A DNA stretch of 5,357 nucleotides from an uncultured Ellagibacter sp. (GCA_934613165.1 CAKTSW010000121.1:1-5357), one strand, 5' to 3'. Numbered from the stretch's first letter, positions 1 through 5,162 are shown. Numbers and translations are program-made. Notes: generated from the letters alone by a model not told the origin.

Positions 1-391
1 CGGAGAACGCGGCGAGCTCCTCGGGCGTCATCTCGTCGAGCCGCTCGAGGTTCGCCGTGAAGTTGGCGAGGGTGCCCTCCTCGCGGGTCTTGATGGCAGT
101 GGTGCAGTAGCTCACCACGACGCCGGTGAGAAGCGCGATGTAGAAGATGCTGAGGACGCTTAGCACCACCGCCGCCACGCGCGCGACGGGCCCGGCCGCG
201 TTCACGTCGCCGAACCCGATGGTCGACACGACCTCGAACGAGAACCACGCCCCATCGCCGAAGCTGAGGTTCTGCGGGTCGGCAAGCCACACCGCGCATG
301 AGCAGACGAGAAACGCCACCGCGAACACGCAGGTGATGGGGCCGAACCCGGAATGCTTGAGCACGTCGAGGAGCATGCGGAAGTTAATCAC
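1..391 (-). CDS. Two-transmembrane potassium channel (Ion_trans_2 type), 3' part outside window
   Basis: I translated this leftward gene from a GTG at 391; 130 codons are visible before the window ends. It shows a hydrophobic helix (about residues 16-37), a pore helix (about 48-56), the selectivity filter TIGFGD at 57-62 (a variant of TVGYGD), and a second membrane helix (about 68-95) ending in LLTGVVVSY. A charged cytoplasmic segment with LERLDEMTPEELAAF follows. This is the KcsA-like pore layout, so passive potassium flux through the cytoplasmic membrane is the expected role. No RCK/TrkA domain is visible, but the C-terminus is cut. The GTG is preferred because GGGAAGG lies 6 bases upstream (398-404); an ATG at 376 is the alternative. 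The start overlaps the stop of the CLC gene by 8 bases, implying translational coupling. The pore assignment is firm; gating and physiology are inferred. Confidence 0.9.
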   Translation of the reverse strand, partial: MINFRMLLDVLKHSGFGPITCVFAVAFLVCSCAVWLADPQNLSFGDGAWFSFEVVSTIGFGDVNAAGPVARVAAVVLSVLSIFYIALLTGVVVSYCTTAIKTREEGTLANFTANLERLDEMTPEELAAFS

Positions 392-1709
392 GGGCAGCCT
401 TCCCTTCCTTTTGGGCGCGAAGCGCGCGCGGCAGGGGGATCGCCGAGCCGATGGCAGCGGCGGCGATCATGACGACCACGCCCTTCACGGGGAAGCACAT
501 GATGAGGAGCAGCGCGGCCATGACGGGCTGACGCATGACGGCGCCCATGCACGCCGCGGTGCAGACGGCCACGCAGGCGACCGGGTCGGCACCCGACAGA
601 AGGGCGAACCCGTACCCTAAGCTCACGCCCGCGAATATGAGCGGGAAGAAGTGCCCGCCACGCCAGCCCATCTGGATGCAGAACGGCGTGAGCGCCGCCT
701 TCACGAGGCCGGTCGCGATGAGCGCGACCGCGGGGATGGCCGCATACCCTTCCATGAGCATATGCGTTTGCGACTCGCCGGCGAACATGGTGTAGGGCAG
801 CACCATGCCGCAGAGCGCGAGCACGACGCCGGCGAGCACCGCCTTGGCAACGGGCCGCTCGCCCATGCGCCGCGAAAGCGCGTCCGACGCGCACGTTGAC
901 GCGTGGAACGCCCAACCCGCCGCGCATCCCGCAAGCGACAGCGGCACGACAAGCGCGGCTTCAAGCGCGCCGACTTCCATCCCCGAGAAGCGCGGAAGGC
1001 CCATGCCGCCGCCGAACAAATCACCGAGCAGCAGAAACGCGCCGAGCGCGCCGACGATCGCGCACAGGTACACGAAGGTCTTCTGCGCGCGCGGGAGCTT
1101 CAGGTCGATTTCGCCCGTGCCGTTCGGCGCGGCGTCGGCAGTGCCGGCGAGTGGGGCGACGAAGCCGTACAGGGGTGCCGTGAACAGCGCCGTCAGGGCC
1201 GCCTGCGTGCCGACGGTGGTGAGCGCGCGGAAGTCGGCACCGAAGCGGCGCATGCGGTCGCCAACCCACGTGCACAGCCCCGCGATCACTCCGGTAAGCC
1301 CCGCCTCGGGACCGATCGAGCCGCCGAACAGAATCGGCAGGAGCGCCGCAATCGAGAGCTTTCCGATGCCGTCGTAGCCGTAGCGCCCGTCGCGCTTCAC
1401 CTTGCCCATGACAACGTCGAGCTCTTCGGGGCGCGCACCGGTTTTCTTGTCGAAGCACCCGATGACAAGCCCGCCCGCCACGCACACGAGAAGCGGATAG
1501 GGCAGAAAACCGAACGGGCCGCTTGCGAGCCCCGGCAGGTATACGTCGGCCGCGGCGCCGATCATACGAGGAAGCGTGTCCCAAAAGAAGGATATCCCGA
1601 GGTTCATGAGGAAGAAGAACGCCCACACGAATGCGCCCGCGACGGCGCCCGTCACGATAACGCACAAAAGAAAGAGCACGCGGTTCAAAGGCTTGGCGAA
1701 GTTGGGCAT
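384..1709 (-). CDS. CLC-family chloride channel/transporter-like membrane protein, 441 aa
   Basis: This polytopic membrane protein moves anions across the cytoplasmic membrane if it behaves like its family. Counting from the ATG at 1709, recognisable CLC landmarks are GGSIGPEAGL (129-138, equivalent to the GREGP region), TALFTAPLYGF (173-183), GGHFFP (351-356, the GxFxP anion-site motif) and RQPVMAALLLI (393-403). Many hydrophobic segments fill residues 10-425. The GSGIP motif is not evident. The gating glutamate of GREGP is replaced by Ile132, with a glutamate (Glu135) directly after the proline instead. The final helix reads IPLPRAL where E. coli ClcA has KPLYSAI, so the central tyrosine also seems absent. 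It therefore belongs to a divergent CLC branch, and classical chloride/proton exchange should not be assumed. An upstream in-frame ATG at 1850 would add 47 mostly non-hydrophobic residues. I chose 1709 because GGAG lies 4 bases upstream and a -10-like element sits at 1754-1759. It overlaps the potassium channel start. Confidence 0.88.
   Translation of the reverse strand: MPNFAKPLNRVLFLLCVIVTGAVAGAFVWAFFFLMNLGISFFWDTLPRMIGAAADVYLPGLASGPFGFLPYPLLVCVAGGLVIGCFDKKTGARPEELDVVMGKVKRDGRYGYDGIGKLSIAALLPILFGGSIGPEAGLTGVIAGLCTWVGDRMRRFGADFRALTTVGTQAALTALFTAPLYGFVAPLAGTADAAPNGTGEIDLKLPRAQKTFVYLCAIVGALGAFLLLGDLFGGGMGLPRFSGMEVGALEAALVVPLSLAGCAAGWAFHASTCASDALSRRMGERPVAKAVLAGVVLALCGMVLPYTMFAGESQTHMLMEGYAAIPAVALIATGLVKAALTPFCIQMGWRGGHFFPLIFAGVSLGYGFALLSGADPVACVAVCTAACMGAVMRQPVMAALLLIMCFPVKGVVVMIAAAAIGSAIPLPRALRAQKEGKAARD
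398..404 (-). promoter_or_regulatory. Ribosome binding site deciding the GTG start of the potassium channel gene
   Basis: On the minus strand GGGAAGG, itself within a longer purine run, ends 6 bases before the GTG at 391. It lies inside the last codons of the CLC gene. The same site would be about 21 bases from the alternative ATG at 376, which is too far, so it favours GTG and the 8-base gene overlap. Confidence 0.6.
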
Positions 1710-1713
1710 ACCA

Positions 1714-1717
1714 CTCC
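1714..1717 (-). promoter_or_regulatory. Ribosome binding site deciding the CLC start
   Basis: On the minus strand GGAG, within TTGGAGTGG, lies 4 bases before the ATG at 1709. The spacing is slightly short but acceptable. This places the start at the hydrophobic N-terminus MPNFAKPLNRVLF rather than at the longer reading frame beginning at 1850. Confidence 0.6.
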
Positions 1718-1753
1718 AAAAAGCATCGGGAACGAATGAATGGAATCGCTCGT

Positions 1754-1759
1754 ATTGTA
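1754..1759 (-). promoter_or_regulatory. Candidate -10 element for the CLC/potassium-channel operon
   Basis: The minus strand reads TACAAT, a 5/6 match to TATAAT. It would start transcription near 1747, giving a leader of about 38 bases before the CLC ATG. No good -35 hexamer is seen at 16-18 bases upstream; a TTGTCG lies about 22 bases upstream, too far for a normal promoter. The element is preceded by CGT, giving CGTTACA, the same core seen in the 3239-3553 intergenic region. It is a weak call from sequence only. Confidence 0.3.
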
Positions 1760-1810
1760 ACGGTTCAGGCGGCGCTATTCGCGACAAAGAAACGAACGCC
1801 CCAGCGAAAC

Positions 1811-1839
1811 GCCGCATCGAGCACATAGGCCGCATCGAG
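1811..1839. repeat. 11-bp direct repeat, 18-bp period
   Basis: GCCGCATCGAG occurs exactly at 1811-1821 and again at 1829-1839, separated by CACATAG. It lies in the gap between the ATPase and CLC genes, about 50-85 bases upstream of the CLC -10 candidate. In the rejected long CLC frame it would encode the repeat SMRPMCSMRR. Its position suits an upstream regulator site, but its GC-rich sequence could also arise by local slippage. Confidence 0.5.
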
Positions 1840-1870
1840 ATTGCACGCAACTGGGCGCATGCAGGCTAGT

Positions 1871-3238
1871 CTATTTATCCGAACTCAGTAGCCACTTCCA
1901 GGCGGGAATCATGCGGATCGATCCCTCTTCAACTGCAACTTCCCCCTCCTCATCAAGTGTCACGATAGCGCCTTCTTTGCTGTCGAATCTCGCCATAGCC
2001 TCTCGCAACGCCGATATCTCGCGACGTTTGGTCGACTCATCTTCCATGCTCAGCGATACCTGAACGAGTTCGTACGCTACGCCGAACGCCTCATCGCCTT
2101 CGATGAAGTCGACTTCTTTACCTGATTTCAGCTTCAGCAGGGCAATCGACCCTATACGCGCAGACGATCTCCGCCTCATTTCAAGGTAAACCGCCGTTTC
2201 GAGCGCCCGAGTCAAACCATCGTTCGTAGCGGGCGAAAGGGCGCAAAGCAATCCAGGGTCCTCAGCATACAGCTTGAACCCACCGAGCCGGACTTTTTGC
2301 GAGGAGTGCGAGAATTCATACACCTGATAAAGCATGTGCGCATCCTCGAAAGCATCGAGCATCGCGGCGATCTTCGCCCGACCAGGCGTGTAACCAGCAT
2401 TTTTGCTCATGTTGTCGACCTTGCTGATTGAAAAGTCCCGCGCGCTCGCCGCAAGGGAAATCCGCGCGAGATTCTGCGCGTAGGCGGCGTTTGAGAAACC
2501 ATAGCGCTCAACGACGTCCCTTGAAACCGTGAATTGCGCATAGCTTTGCAGCACTGCCACTCGCTCGTTGTCGTTCAGCTGCTGCACGCCGGGAAATCCA
2601 CCTTGCACCAAATAACGACGACATGCATTTTTCAGAGCCGATGCACGTTCTTTGCCGTATGCATCGACAGCCATCCCGTCGCAGTCAACCCCATGGAAAC
2701 GCGCATACTCGCCGAAGCTGAACGGAAGCAACTCGTAGGCGATCGAGCGACCGCGAAACTCCGTCGCCACATCGCTGGACAGCATCTTCGACGAAGAGCC
2801 CGTAACGTACACTGTCGCCTTCTCCGTATCGACAATGTGCCGCGCCGTAATATCCCAATGAGGAACCTCCTGAATCTCGTCGAAAAACAGGTACGCGCCA
2901 TTCGTTCGACTGTCAGGATGCATCTCGAAAAACGATTCGACCACTCTGTCGATCAGGCCAGCATCGAAAGGACGCAACCTGTCATCGTCGAAATTGAAGT
3001 AGCAGATACGATCAGGAGGCACCCCGAAGTCAAGCAAATCGCGAATCTGCTGAAACAAACGGTATGTTTTCCCCGAACGACGCATTCCGACCACGACTTT
3101 AACCAAGTTGCCCGGCGCCGGCTCGAAAGGCTTGCCGAGATCCAAATCGCGATCGACCATGCGCTGCAGATGCGCTGGAAGAACCGTGGCATGAAAGTCC
3201 TCTATGAGCATTTTGATCGTGGCATTTTGATCGTTCAT
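1871..3238 (-). CDS. AAA-type ATPase with DUF4143 and PD-(D/E)XK-like C-terminus, 455 aa
   Basis: The N-terminal half is a P-loop ATPase of the AAA_14 type. It has Walker A GMRRSGKT (51-58), Walker B YLFFDEIQ with Asp120-Glu121 (116-123), sensor-like VTGSSSKML (145-153), and the family signature EFRGRSIAYELLPFSFGEY (160-178). The C-terminal half matches DUF4143. It ends in a PD-(D/E)XK-like core with GKEVDFI (373-379) and YELVQVS (389-395), where serine stands in place of the usual catalytic lysine. Such proteins are widespread and often scattered as accessory genes in bacteria and archaea; their biological role is not established, and I do not assign one. The ATG at 3238 has a strong GGAGGTGA 3 bases upstream. 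The length is normal and no frameshift is seen. By eye, the gene is more AT-rich than the CLC and channel genes beside it, consistent with separate acquisition. Confidence 0.9.
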   Translation of the reverse strand: MNDQNATIKMLIEDFHATVLPAHLQRMVDRDLDLGKPFEPAPGNLVKVVVGMRRSGKTYRLFQQIRDLLDFGVPPDRICYFNFDDDRLRPFDAGLIDRVVESFFEMHPDSRTNGAYLFFDEIQEVPHWDITARHIVDTEKATVYVTGSSSKMLSSDVATEFRGRSIAYELLPFSFGEYARFHGVDCDGMAVDAYGKERASALKNACRRYLVQGGFPGVQQLNDNERVAVLQSYAQFTVSRDVVERYGFSNAAYAQNLARISLAASARDFSISKVDNMSKNAGYTPGRAKIAAMLDAFEDAHMLYQVYEFSHSSQKVRLGGFKLYAEDPGLLCALSPATNDGLTRALETAVYLEMRRRSSARIGSIALLKLKSGKEVDFIEGDEAFGVAYELVQVSLSMEDESTKRREISALREAMARFDSKEGAIVTLDEEGEVAVEEGSIRMIPAWKWLLSSDK

Positions 3239-3241
3239 CGT

Positions 3242-3249
3242 TCACCTCC
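3242..3249 (-). promoter_or_regulatory. Strong ribosome binding site of the ATPase gene
   Basis: The minus strand reads GGAGGTGA followed by ACG and the ATG at 3238. It is a near-complete complement of the 16S rRNA 3' end and fixes the ATPase start. Confidence 0.75.
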
Positions 3250-3255
3250 ATGAAT

Positions 3256-3270
3256 CTGTAAGAGATTTTA
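3256..3270. promoter_or_regulatory. Half-site copy over the predicted ATPase transcription start
   Basis: CTGTAAGAGATTTTA here resembles the CTGTAACGATTTT at 3288-3300, with GA in place of C. The two starts are 32 bp apart, about three helical turns. This copy covers the -10 and predicted start site of the ATPase, a position from which a bound protein would repress. Confidence 0.4.
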
Positions 3271-3293
3271 TCAGTTTTAGTCTATATCTGTAA
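3265..3293 (-). promoter_or_regulatory. Extended -10 promoter for the ATPase gene
   Basis: The minus strand carries TGATAAAAT (3273-3265): a TGn extension joined to TAAAAT, a 5/6 match to TATAAT. The -35 position at 17-bp spacing (3293-3288) reads TTACAG, a poor match to TTGACA. This is compatible with an extended -10 promoter, and the -35 position coincides with one arm of an inverted repeat. Transcription would start near 3258, giving a leader of about 20 bases with the ribosome binding site inside it. Confidence 0.5.
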
Positions 3294-3306
3294 CGATTTT
3301 TTACAG
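3288..3306. promoter_or_regulatory. Inverted repeat CTGTAA-N7-TTACAG, candidate operator
   Basis: A perfect 6-bp inverted repeat (3288-3293 and 3301-3306) with a 7-bp AT-rich spacer overlaps the -35 position of the ATPase promoter. The symmetry and spacing suit a dimeric DNA-binding protein. The neighbouring MerR-type regulator is the obvious candidate, but nothing in the sequence proves it. MerR sites usually have longer inverted repeats between widely spaced -35 and -10 elements, so another regulator is possible. Confidence 0.5.
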
Positions 3307-3320
3307 TATGCCGTCGATTC

Positions 3321-3338
3321 AATTGTCGGAAGACAATT
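3321..3338. repeat. Palindrome with 7-bp arms and GGAA loop
   Basis: AATTGTC (3321-3327) and GACAATT (3332-3338) are perfect inverted copies around GGAA, a GNRA-type tetraloop. The stem is AT-rich and has no T-run after it on either strand, so it is not a convincing terminator. It may be an operator in DNA or a short hairpin if the rightward transcript starts upstream of it. Confidence 0.5.
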
Positions 3339-3442
3339 TGGTTCAAATGCGCAGGCTTTCGCTCGCTTGACGCAATCCACAGCCGCCGACCATCACGTCT
3401 CGCAGAATTTACACGCCCTCTCACGAAGGCGCTTTACGCGCG

Positions 3443-3453
3443 AAATCGTTACA
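3443..3453. promoter_or_regulatory. Inverted copy of the 11-bp box ahead of the MerR gene
   Basis: AAATCGTTACA here is the exact reverse complement of TGTAACGATTT at 3289-3299, inside the ATPase-side operator. It lies 17 bases before the upstream ATG at 3470 and about 100 bases before the preferred MerR start. The box thus occurs on both sides of the divergent region in mirrored orientation, suggesting shared control of both transcripts. Confidence 0.45.
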
Positions 3454-3541
3454 TGAGAGGACGAATCGAATGACAGCCCGAAAACAATCCCAACCGGCAC
3501 CTTCTTGCTGTTCAAGCGTTGAACAGATTTGCTTGACGAAA

Positions 3542-3546
3542 GGAGG
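3542..3546 (+). promoter_or_regulatory. Ribosome binding site deciding the MerR gene start
   Basis: GGAGG, within AAAGGAGGGAG, lies 7 bases before the ATG at 3554. It is stronger than the GAGAGGA (3455-3461) that precedes the upstream in-frame ATG at 3470, so the 264-residue form is preferred. Confidence 0.7.
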
Positions 3547-3553
3547 GAGTCAC

Positions 3554-4348
3554 ATGAAAAACGCGCACGCCCAAGGCGGATGGACCATTTCGGAGGTCGA
3601 GCATCTGATCGGCCTGTCACGTCGCGACATTCAACGCTGCTGCTACCAGGGGAAAGGAGGCATGGGAATTCTCGAACCCCAAGACAGCTCTTGGGGACGC
3701 CGCAGTTACAGCACCGCCGACATCGCAATGCTGTTTCTCGTTCGGTTCGAGAAGCAGTCGGGGATGAGCCTGCCTGAAATCAGCAAGACGTTTCAAGCCA
3801 AGCGAGACGCCGGCACGTTCGATGCGCTTAACGCCCTCGATGCATATGAAGCGCGAATAGAGGAACAGCTTGAGAGCCTGTCGGGATGCAGGCTTTCCGC
3901 AATCGCCCTCTTGAAAGCATGCAGGGAAGGCGACCATTCGCAAGACTTGGGCGAGATTGTCGAGCACGAGCTGACCTTGCGAATTGGAGAAGCCGCCTTC
4001 GAGCGCCGACACATCGCAGCCGAAAAGCAGCAGGTGGACGACCCGTCGGCAGAGAGAAGCGAATGGCTCGTGCGCCATCTATGCGAATTGCCCGCAGGCT
4101 GGCTCACGGTGCCGATGTCGAAAGCGCGACGGGAAGACGATGCCCCTAGCGCCGACGCGCTCCGAAACGCTGCGCGCAGGATATTCGCCAGAACCATCGA
4201 TGACTTGCACGCAAGCGGCGACTTTCCCACTCACTCAGATGCTCGTCAGGCAATCGTTTTCGCGCTTGACGCGCCTGGCATGGACCTCGCGTTCGAATTG
4301 TGGCTCGGTCCGGGAGCAAGCAAGCATATTAAGGACTCGATTCAGTAA
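3554..4348 (+). CDS. MerR-family transcriptional regulator, 264 aa
   Basis: Residues 10-80 form a MerR-type winged helix: WTISEVEHLIGLSRRDIQR (10-28) is the helix-turn-helix, GRRSYSTADIAML (48-60) matches the GYRLYS wing and next helix, and SGMSLPEISKTF (69-80) closes the domain. Between them the usual RYYE is replaced by RCCYQ with a GKGGMG insert. Residues 82-125 look like the dimerising helix. The rest (about 125-264) is an effector-type region I do not recognise, ending in DAPGMDLAFELWLGPGASKHI. It has scattered cysteines (29, 30, 112, 123, 177) but no clustered metal-site motif. It should act as a dimeric DNA-binding regulator in the cytoplasm; its inducer is unknown. The start at 3554 has the best ribosome site and puts the DNA-binding domain at the N-terminus. 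An ATG at 3470 would add 28 residues. The lipoprotein gene follows within 14-23 bases, so it is the likely operon partner and target. Confidence 0.85.
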   Translation: MKNAHAQGGWTISEVEHLIGLSRRDIQRCCYQGKGGMGILEPQDSSWGRRSYSTADIAMLFLVRFEKQSGMSLPEISKTFQAKRDAGTFDALNALDAYEARIEEQLESLSGCRLSAIALLKACREGDHSQDLGEIVEHELTLRIGEAAFERRHIAAEKQQVDDPSAERSEWLVRHLCELPAGWLTVPMSKARREDDAPSADALRNAARRIFARTIDDLHASGDFPTHSDARQAIVFALDAPGMDLAFELWLGPGASKHIKDSIQ

Positions 4349-4363
4349 AAGGACACGAAAGGA
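4347..4363 (+). promoter_or_regulatory. Twin ribosome binding sites for the lipoprotein gene
   Basis: AAAAGGA (4347-4353) overlaps the MerR stop codon and lies 9 bases before the ATG at 4363. AAAGGA (4358-4363) lies 8 bases before the in-frame ATG at 4372. Either start works; both give a valid lipoprotein signal. Overlap with the stop codon suggests coupled translation of the two genes. Confidence 0.5.
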
Positions 4364-5103
4364 TGAATGCGATGAAGACGGCAATGAGGACAACGGCTAT
4401 TTCACTGGCGCTCGCATGCGGGTTGGCGCTGTTCGGATGCGGAACGCCCTCGCAAACAAGCAGCACCGCAGACGAGGCCCAACAGCAGAGCCCCGCCGAA
4501 AGCGCATCGGCGCAAAACAAAAATGCCTCGCCAGAAGAAATCCTCGATGAGATCACAGCGGATTTCGAAGCAACCGAGAAAACCATCGCCGACAGCCTGG
4601 CGGCAACCAAAACAGCCGCCGGCAACACCTATGAAAGCTACAAAGGGAATAAGGATTCTGTGGCAAACTGGTACGAGGCTACGCAGAAAGCCACGGACGA
4701 CCTGTTCGCACGCACGGAAGAAAACTCAAAGCGATACTTCCTCGCGTTAGCGGAAAAGGGACAGGCGGAAGATTCGAGATACTTGGACGATGGCATGAAA
4801 GCCTGGTACCGCACGGTATACGAAGACGCATTCAGGGGATTCTACCAAGAGGTTTACGAGGACGATTTCAAAGAGCTGTACGAAACCTACTACGACGGCG
4901 CATTGAAGGAAGCATATGGCGCGGTGAACTATAGCGAACTCTCCGATGAAAGCAGTTCGTTTTACCGCCAATACTCTGACGGAATGAAGAACCTCTACCG
5001 CAGCTATTCCGATGCGATGTCCGATAATTACCGAATGTACTCGGATGTAAGCGGCGAGTTTTATAAGAAGAACTACGACCTGAGCAACACGTTGACGGAT
5101 TAA
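4363..5103 (+). CDS. Secreted lipoprotein with C-terminal tyrosine-rich tandem repeats, 246 aa
   Basis: The N-terminus is a clear lipoprotein signal: Lys/Arg residues, a hydrophobic stretch TAISLALACGLALFGC and a lipobox ending LFGC with Cys26 as the lipidated residue. The mature protein should be anchored on the outer face of the membrane. A Ser/Thr/Gln/Ala-rich tether (27-55) precedes a predicted helical region (57-135). From about residue 139 to 243 come degenerate repeats of 11-12 residues, each with the pattern YxxxYxDxxxxxF or similar. Examples are YQEVYEDDFKEL (161-172), YRQYSDGMKNL (201-211) and YRSYSDAMSDN (212-222). The region is rich in Tyr, Asp, Glu and Ser, and I see no catalytic motif. 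I do not recognise the family and assign no function. A start at 4372 (243 aa) is equally plausible. It is downstream of the MerR gene in one operon and followed by a terminator. Confidence 0.82.
   Translation: MNAMKTAMRTTAISLALACGLALFGCGTPSQTSSTADEAQQQSPAESASAQNKNASPEEILDEITADFEATEKTIADSLAATKTAAGNTYESYKGNKDSVANWYEATQKATDDLFARTEENSKRYFLALAEKGQAEDSRYLDDGMKAWYRTVYEDAFRGFYQEVYEDDFKELYETYYDGALKEAYGAVNYSELSDESSSFYRQYSDGMKNLYRSYSDAMSDNYRMYSDVSGEFYKKNYDLSNTLTD
4777..5091 (+). repeat. Protein-level tandem repeat, about nine Tyr-rich units
   Basis: Read in the lipoprotein frame, the units are: SRYLDDGMKAW, YRTVYEDAFRGF, YQEVYEDDFKEL, YETYYDGALKEA, an irregular YGAVNYSELSDESSSF, then YRQYSDGMKNL, YRSYSDAMSDN, YRMYSDVSGEF and YKKNYDLSNTL. 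The three middle units are 12 residues long and the last four are 11. The block xDGMKxxYR occurs twice (residues 143-150 and 206-213). The DNA copies have diverged, so the repeat is old rather than a recent slippage array. Confidence 0.75.
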
Positions 5104-5106
5104 GAC

Positions 5107-5149
5107 GAAAGCGGGGAAGTCGGCTTATCCAACCGGCTTCCCCGCTTTC
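5107..5149. terminator. Strong hairpin between convergent genes, likely bidirectional terminator
   Basis: Positions 5107-5123 pair with 5133-5149: 17 bp with a single T-G wobble and a 9-base loop (CTTATCCAA). It starts 3 bases after the lipoprotein stop and ends 13 bases before the stop of the leftward XRE gene. The outer stem is AAAG/CTTT, so a short T-run is part of the stem on each strand, and only a weak tail (TTTCCC) follows. Placement and strength support termination of both transcripts. Confidence 0.8.
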
Positions 5150-5162
5150 CCATGCATGCCAG

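Larger units (their letters stand above)
3239..3553. other. Divergent intergenic control region
   Basis: This gap of about 315 bases between the leftward ATPase and the rightward MerR regulator holds no gene I would accept. Its left part (3251-3348) is clearly AT-rich. It contains an extended -10 promoter for the ATPase, three copies or near-copies of a TGTAA-N-GATTT box, one palindrome with a GGAA loop (3321-3338), and an in-frame alternative start for the MerR gene at 3470. I found no convincing -35/-10 pair for the rightward operon. A TTGACG at 3367-3372 has no matching -10 at normal spacing. Confidence 0.6.

Noticed and set aside
147..620. Rightward open frame of 157 codons across the CLC/potassium-channel junction
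   Set aside because: Both strands' evidence favours the leftward genes with membrane helices and a selectivity filter; this product is low-complexity and has no support.
903..1739. Long rightward open frame of 278 codons opposite the CLC gene
   Set aside because: It is antisense to a well-supported membrane protein, its translation is rich in Arg, Ala and Glu as expected from the reverse of GC-rich codons, and it has no recognisable domain.
1710..1850. 47-residue N-terminal extension of the CLC protein from the ATG at 1850
   Set aside because: It is not hydrophobic, contains the direct-repeat-encoded SMRPMCSMRR, spans the -10 candidate at 1754-1759, and the start at 1709 has its own ribosome site.
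2534..3253. Rightward open frame of 239 codons opposite the ATPase gene
   Set aside because: It lies almost entirely over the ATPase N-terminal half, whose Walker motifs are clear, and its product shows no domain or credible start signal.
3321..3338. Palindrome considered as a transcription terminator
   Set aside because: The stem is short and AT-rich, there is no T-run after it, and no gene ends nearby on either strand.
3367..3372. TTGACG as -35 of a rightward promoter
   Set aside because: No -10-like hexamer occurs 16-18 bases downstream, where the sequence is GC-rich.
3242..3424. Leftward GTG-started frame of 60 codons between the ATPase and MerR genes
   Set aside because: It has no ribosome binding site, an Arg-rich composition, and runs through the predicted ATPase promoter and ribosome site.
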